Assembly (NCBI GenBank): GCA_023475715.1
Contig: JAMCVO010000586.1
Location: forward strand, 1 to 8,946
From: Actinomycetota bacterium
Lineage (GTDB): Bacteria > Actinomycetota > Humimicrobiia > Humimicrobiales > Humimicrobiaceae
DNA: 8,946 nt
Direction: 5' to 3'
The position numbers and the translations under genes were made by a program. This document shows positions 5,973 through 8,946 of this stretch, in pieces. The notes beneath the pieces were generated by a model, which did not search any database, had not been told where the DNA came from, and was given only the letters and a program-made list of their open reading frames with translations. Each line of letters opens with the position of its first letter. Within the stretch, counting starts at the first letter, position 1.

Positions 5973-5982
5973 AATTATGAGA

Positions 5983-6011
5983 ATTATATAGGAATTATAA
6001 AAGTGCTACAA
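5983..6011 (-). promoter_or_regulatory. Probable promoter of the fhs operon
   Basis: Minus strand TTGTAG (6011-6006), 17 bases, TATAAT (5988-5983). The -10 is perfect and the -35 matches TTG only. The predicted start near 5976 falls just before the leader hairpin and leaves about 105 bases of untranslated leader. Confidence 0.5.
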
Positions 6012-6035
6012 TACAAAAATATAATTTTCAAAAGC

Positions 6036-6066
6036 AAGGCAACCAATCAAAAAGATTGGTTGCCTT
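6036..6066 (-). terminator. Terminator of the lipoprotein gene
   Basis: A perfect 13-bp inverted repeat AAGGCAACCAATC (6036-6048) / GATTGGTTGCCTT (6054-6066) around five A residues. Minus-strand RNA leaving the stem reads GCTTTTGA, a short U-run after two bases. It begins 47 bases past the stop of the lipoprotein gene and separates it from the fhs promoter. Confidence 0.75.
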
Positions 6067-6112
6067 TAATTTAAGCTAACAATATTTAAAACTATCAAAA
6101 TATTAGATAATA

Positions 6113-6643
6113 TTATTTTTCGTTAACACTCAGTATAACGCTAACTTCTTCATTGCCATCAGTTATAAACATGGAAACAACATATTTATCATTGCTGGAC
6201 TGAAGGTTGTAAAGTTTTCCATCTTCTCCCGAATCTGTAACAGAATCACTATCAATGGTAAAACCTGTAAGCGCACTCTTATAGAAATTATATAAATCTT
6301 CTGAGGTACCCTTATAAATACCACTGATATTATAATTCATCTTGTTATCGGTCTTTTGAGAACCTGAAAATTGAATTGTAATATTTTCATTTACAGGAAC
6401 TACATCCGGCCATCCTTCCGGTACGGTGGTCCCTCCAATATTTACTTCGTTTCCTTCTTTGTCCTTAATATTGACCTGGCCTTCTTCAAGATTGACATCT
6501 ACGCTTTCTCCCTCTTTTGCAGCAGCATTTTCTATTGCTTTTTCAGCAATCTTTGCTGCTATATTTTTAGTGCACCCGCCAAGTGCCAGGACAAGTGCAA
6601 TTGCAGCACACAGAACTAAAACTGTTATTATGATTTTTTTCAT
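6113..6643 (-). CDS. Secreted lipoprotein, unknown function
   Basis: A 176-residue protein with a lipoprotein signal: basic MKK, hydrophobic run 4-21, lipobox LGGC with Cys24 as the lipidation site. The mature part starts with a short Ala/Glu/Lys-rich helix (about 28-43), then an acidic beta-type stretch with near-repeats VDVNLEEGQVNIKDKEGNEVNI (48-69). After the linker GWPDVVPVNENI comes a compact C-terminal domain (about 85-176) with GIYKGTSEDLYNFYKSAL and alternating hydrophobic strands to SVILSVNEK. It is predicted to be anchored outside the cytoplasmic membrane. GGAG (6656-6653) lies 9 bases before ATG. It has its own promoter and terminator, so it appears monocistronic. I do not recognise a named family. 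The lipoprotein call is firm; ligand or role is unknown. Confidence 0.85.
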   Translation of the reverse strand: MKKIIITVLVLCAAIALVLALGGCTKNIAAKIAEKAIENAAAKEGESVDVNLEEGQVNIKDKEGNEVNIGGTTVPEGWPDVVPVNENITIQFSGSQKTDNKMNYNISGIYKGTSEDLYNFYKSALTGFTIDSDSVTDSGEDGKLYNLQSSNDKYVVSMFITDGNEEVSVILSVNEK

Positions 6644-6717
6644 CGATCATTTCTCCTTGTATGTGCTTTTACTTTTTTACATTTTTGCATTTTGTGAAAT
6701 GCCTTATTGAGTACGAC

Positions 6718-6746
6718 AGTATATTAAAAAAATATTATTATTACAA
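6718..6746 (-). promoter_or_regulatory. Probable promoter of the lipoprotein gene
   Basis: Minus strand TTGTAA (6746-6741), 17 bases, TATACT (6723-6718): -35 matches 4 of 6, -10 matches 5 of 6. The leader would be about 68 bases. The rest of the divergent gap up to 6891 is A/T-rich, with one weak hairpin around GCGGC-AGATAG-GCTGC (6776-6791) and no convincing + strand promoter. Confidence 0.45.
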
Positions 6747-6891
6747 TTGAATTTTAAATATTTAAATTTTTACTTGCGGCAGATAGGCTGCGTACCTTAA
6801 AATATATTTACTTAATCGAAGAATAATTTTTAATATAAAAAGAATTTATTAAAAGCTAATAAAATAATACCTAACTGATTTGGAAACTGCC

Positions 6892-7194
6892 ATGGATATT
6901 GACAATAATGAATTAGAAAAAAAGGCGTTGGATTATTTTAGAAAGAAAAATGATAAAAAAGGCGAACAATTACAGAAGGAATTTCTTGAGAACGTAAAAC
7001 GCTCCGGCCAGGATTATTGCAGCTGTACAATCAAGTGCAGATATCATGGAAAATGTGTGGATTGTGTAATAATACATAGAGGACACAGGGATCATCTGCC
7101 AAATTGTTTTCATGATATGGTAAATGATAAAATCAACCAACTATCTTGTTTAACAGAGCATAGTTTTAATGCTAACAAGGAAAGAAATAGCTAA
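6892..7194 (+). CDS. Small cysteine-rich, probably metal-binding protein
   Basis: A 100-residue soluble protein. The first 40 residues are charged and helical (NNELEKKALDYFRKKNDKKGEQLQKEFLENVKR). The second half carries a dense Cys/His cluster: C43-x-C45, C49, H52, C55-x2-C58, H62, H65, H68 and C72 in LPNC, with Cys again near the end. The pattern C-x-C-x3-C-x2-H-x2-C-x2-C followed by a His-rich stretch and LPxC is shared by small uncharacterised proteins of anaerobes. Zinc or iron-sulfur binding is likely but is inference. I use ATG 6892 rather than the in-frame TTG at 6880; the ribosome site is weak for both (TTTGGAA before the ATG). The gene stands alone, and its stop is 18 bases from that of the convergent MBL-fold gene. 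Confidence 0.72.
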   Translation: MDIDNNELEKKALDYFRKKNDKKGEQLQKEFLENVKRSGQDYCSCTIKCRYHGKCVDCVIIHRGHRDHLPNCFHDMVNDKINQLSCLTEHSFNANKERNS

Positions 7195-7212
7195 AAAATA
7201 TAGGTACTTAGA

Positions 7213-8010
7213 TTATCGTTTATAGATAAATGGGGGCTCTTTAAAATCCAATATTTTAGTTTTAATATTCTTTTTTCCACAAATTTTCTTCACGGCATCA
7301 ACAAAAGTTTGCGGATCTTCGTGAGTTTCTGCATATAAGCCATAATGTATTGGTATTGCAATGGATGGTTCCAATTCACAGGTTATTTTTGCACCTTCTT
7401 GGGGAGTCACAACTCCATATTTTCCGTTTGCACCTATTAATAGTATGTCTACGGGCCTAAATGCAATGATCCTTTCTTTTAAAGAATCGCTATATTTAGC
7501 TTCGGGAACAAAGCAAATTCTGATTCCATCATAAATTAATAAAAACCCGATGCAATCAGGAGTATGATCCGCAGCAAATGCCTCTATTTCATAACCCTTA
7601 ACCGACCTTTTATATCCCGGATTTAATTCTATTATTCTCTTCTCATCAATCTTCTGTTCCCTCATTTTAAGATGGCAGGAAGATGGACCAATAAAAATAG
7701 GCTTTGATTTTTTATCTATTCCCGGAATTGTAAATACATCATAATGATCAGTATGGTCATGAGAGCATATTACTATATCTGCAGCGACTTCCTCAGGCTT
7801 AATCGGGATTTCAATCAATCTTTGCCAATCTGTTTTAATATTATCAAGGTAGCTCAAAATCTCATGAGCAGCATTTGAAAGACAGGGGTCAACATATAAA
7901 ATTGTACCTTCATGATTTTTAACAGCAATCGTTGAACCGCCCAAAAAATAGAATGCTATTTGCTTTTTTCCAACTTTAAGATTAACTATTGAATTATTCA
8001 GTTTATTCAT
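7213..8010 (-). CDS. UlaG-like metallo-beta-lactamase-fold hydrolase
   Basis: A 265-residue cytoplasmic MBL-fold protein most like the UlaG/YtnP-type branch (L-ascorbate-6-phosphate lactonase and many uncharacterised relatives). It shows FLGGSTIAVKN (22-32) and VDPCL (40-44), the metal motif SHDHTDH (His84, His86, Asp88, His89), IGPSSC (107-112), AADHTPDCIGF with His149, and IPIHYG near the C-terminus. At the place where relatives usually have a GDTxY-type segment with the metal-bridging Asp, this protein has VPEAKY (168-173), so Glu170 may substitute. Substrate is unknown; L-ascorbate metabolism is not indicated by the neighbours. GGAAG lies 6 bases before ATG 8010. It follows, 89 bases downstream, a pair of Cys-rich paralogues on the same strand, possibly in one transcript. 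I saw no clear terminator after it. Confidence 0.85.
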   Translation of the reverse strand: MNKLNNSIVNLKVGKKQIAFYFLGGSTIAVKNHEGTILYVDPCLSNAAHEILSYLDNIKTDWQRLIEIPIKPEEVAADIVICSHDHTDHYDVFTIPGIDKKSKPIFIGPSSCHLKMREQKIDEKRIIELNPGYKRSVKGYEIEAFAADHTPDCIGFLLIYDGIRICFVPEAKYSDSLKERIIAFRPVDILLIGANGKYGVVTPQEGAKITCELEPSIAIPIHYGLYAETHEDPQTFVDAVKKICGKKNIKTKILDFKEPPFIYKR

Positions 8011-8099
8011 TCTTCACTTCCATGAAATAAATAATTATTGATTAATTTATATTTCACTCTTTGACATATAATATTTCTTTTTCAAGAATCAATCTTGTC

Positions 8100-8537
8100 T
8101 TACTGTTTCTCTTTCATTTTTTTGCAAACATGCATTCTGCATTCACCCTTAGCTCTGTTAATAATATAATAATCTACATTAAATCCATGTTTTTCAATTA
8201 TCTCCTTATAAAGTGCAGGGCAATGGCCGCAATAATCCTCATAAGGTTCTACATGAGTATTTATTAATTTACCCATTGAAGGACAAAAATGCATATCAAT
8301 CATAAATTCATCATCAGTCAGAGTTAGATGGTGTCTGCCGCCTTCTTCTTCTAATGTTTCAGACCAGTATTCATACATGCCTTTAAGACCTTTTTGGGTA
8401 ATCATCTTCTCTATTTTCTGACAATAAGTATTTTTAATACCTTCCCATAATTTCTCCACATCTTTTTTACCGAAATTTTTATCAAGATACTTAAAAATTT
8501 CATTATAAAATAATATAAATTCATTTGCTGAAATCAT
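8100..8537 (-). CDS. Uncharacterised Cys-rich protein, paralogue of the next gene
   Basis: A 145-residue soluble protein. An N-terminal helical half (1-62) includes FGKKDVEKLWEGI and KGLKGMYEYWSETLEEEGG. A Cys-containing half follows: FCPSMGKL (84-91), DYCGHCPALY (101-110), then GFNVDYYIINRAKGECRMHVCKK with Cys133 and Cys138. Its order of motifs (EGG, CP, C, G-[YF], KGxC) matches the upstream gene, so the two arose by duplication. The layout resembles the L-2-amino-thiazoline-4-carboxylic acid hydrolase-like (ATC hydrolase) family, but I offer this only as a suggestion. The start ATG shares one base with the stop of the upstream gene (TAATG), and an AAGGAG site precedes it by 8 bases, so translation is coupled. 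The conserved Cys could bind metal or act catalytically; the sequence does not say which. Confidence 0.72.
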   Translation of the reverse strand: MISANEFILFYNEIFKYLDKNFGKKDVEKLWEGIKNTYCQKIEKMITQKGLKGMYEYWSETLEEEGGRHHLTLTDDEFMIDMHFCPSMGKLINTHVEPYEDYCGHCPALYKEIIEKHGFNVDYYIINRAKGECRMHVCKKMKEKQ

Positions 8538-8946
8538 TATTTATTCTCCTTCCAAAACTTCTGAATACAACTTCCTTTTTCTTGATCATAATCAACTTTA
8601 AAACTGTAACCGCTTTCTTTTGCTATTGATCTATTTACAATTTCGGTAGAAGATTTGCAAAAGTTTTTATCTATCTCCATTTTATGGTCTTTCATAAAAT
8701 AAATTGCAGGACATTTTTTTATATTACATACCAGATAATTATCTTCTATTTTAAATACAACTTTCCCGCCTTCCATTGAAAAAACTTTTTCAATGTGTTG
8801 CTTCATTTCGGTTAAACCATTTTTCCTTATTCTTTCAATCAAGGGCTTGTAGATATATGCAGCAGCATATGTAAAAAATGCCTCCAAATGTTTTTCTCCG
8901 TGATTTTCCCTTATGAATTTTATTAAAAAATTCATAACTCCATGAT
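8537..8946 (-). CDS. Uncharacterised Cys-containing paralogue, probably cut at the window edge
   Basis: The visible part is 132 residues from ATG 8935 (MNFLIKFIRENHGEKHLEAFF), but the frame stays open to the edge (His-Gly-Val before that Met). The only GGAG is 2 bases from ATG 8935, too close to serve it, so the true start is probably outside the window. Alternatively, an upstream gene could end at the TGA overlapping this ATG. Motifs in order: helical IYKPLIERIRKNGLTEM (28-44), MEGGKVVF (54-61), CNIKKCPAIYF (70-80), NFCKSS (91-96), SGYSFKVDYDQEKGSC (108-123). They parallel the downstream gene. The same tentative ATC-hydrolase-like suggestion applies; no function is established. It is the first visible gene of a coupled pair upstream of the MBL-fold gene. 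Confidence 0.7.
   Translation of the reverse strand, partial: HGVMNFLIKFIRENHGEKHLEAFFTYAAAYIYKPLIERIRKNGLTEMKQHIEKVFSMEGGKVVFKIEDNYLVCNIKKCPAIYFMKDHKMEIDKNFCKSSTEIVNRSIAKESGYSFKVDYDQEKGSCIQKFWKENK

Noticed and set aside
5874..5976. ZTP or THF riboswitch in the fhs leader
   Set aside because: Such riboswitches are expected near folate genes, but the conserved core patterns I know for them are not present.

Overview
The window is low-GC bacterial DNA (intergenic regions are close to pure A/T) with strong AAGGAG-type ribosome binding sites, one TTG start, a lipobox lipoprotein and folate C1 enzymes of the kind acetogens and other strict anaerobes use. This suits a Clostridia-like Firmicute or another anaerobic low-GC lineage such as Atribacterota. 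The sequence alone does not settle the taxon.

Left part (1-2250). The + strand carries the last 48 codons of a membrane-type protein, tightly followed by a PotA/FbpC-type ABC import ATPase. After an AT-rich gap comes a small DUF4190-like membrane protein. Its terminator hairpin faces a convergent gene for an 89-residue protein with two predicted membrane segments. That gene is preceded by a consensus promoter, a foldable RNA of about 140 nt and an intrinsic terminator, the layout of a riboswitch, an attenuator or a free-standing small RNA.

Centre (2494-6011). A minus-strand operon reads fhs (formate-tetrahydrofolate ligase), folD (methylene-THF dehydrogenase/cyclohydrolase), then two tandem EutN/CcmL-type vertex proteins of a bacterial microcompartment, closed by an intrinsic terminator. 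fhs and folD together take formate to 5,10-methylene-THF. Finding microcompartment vertex genes as the tail of this transcript is the most unusual thing here. The fhs leader contains an 11-bp inverted repeat and a segment complementary to the Shine-Dalgarno sequence.

Right part (6036-8946). A lipoprotein gene (minus) with its own promoter and terminator is divergent from a small cysteine-rich gene (+). The latter converges on a UlaG-like metallo-beta-lactamase-fold gene. Upstream of that lie two translationally coupled, mutually paralogous Cys-rich proteins of unknown function; the outer one probably begins beyond the window edge.
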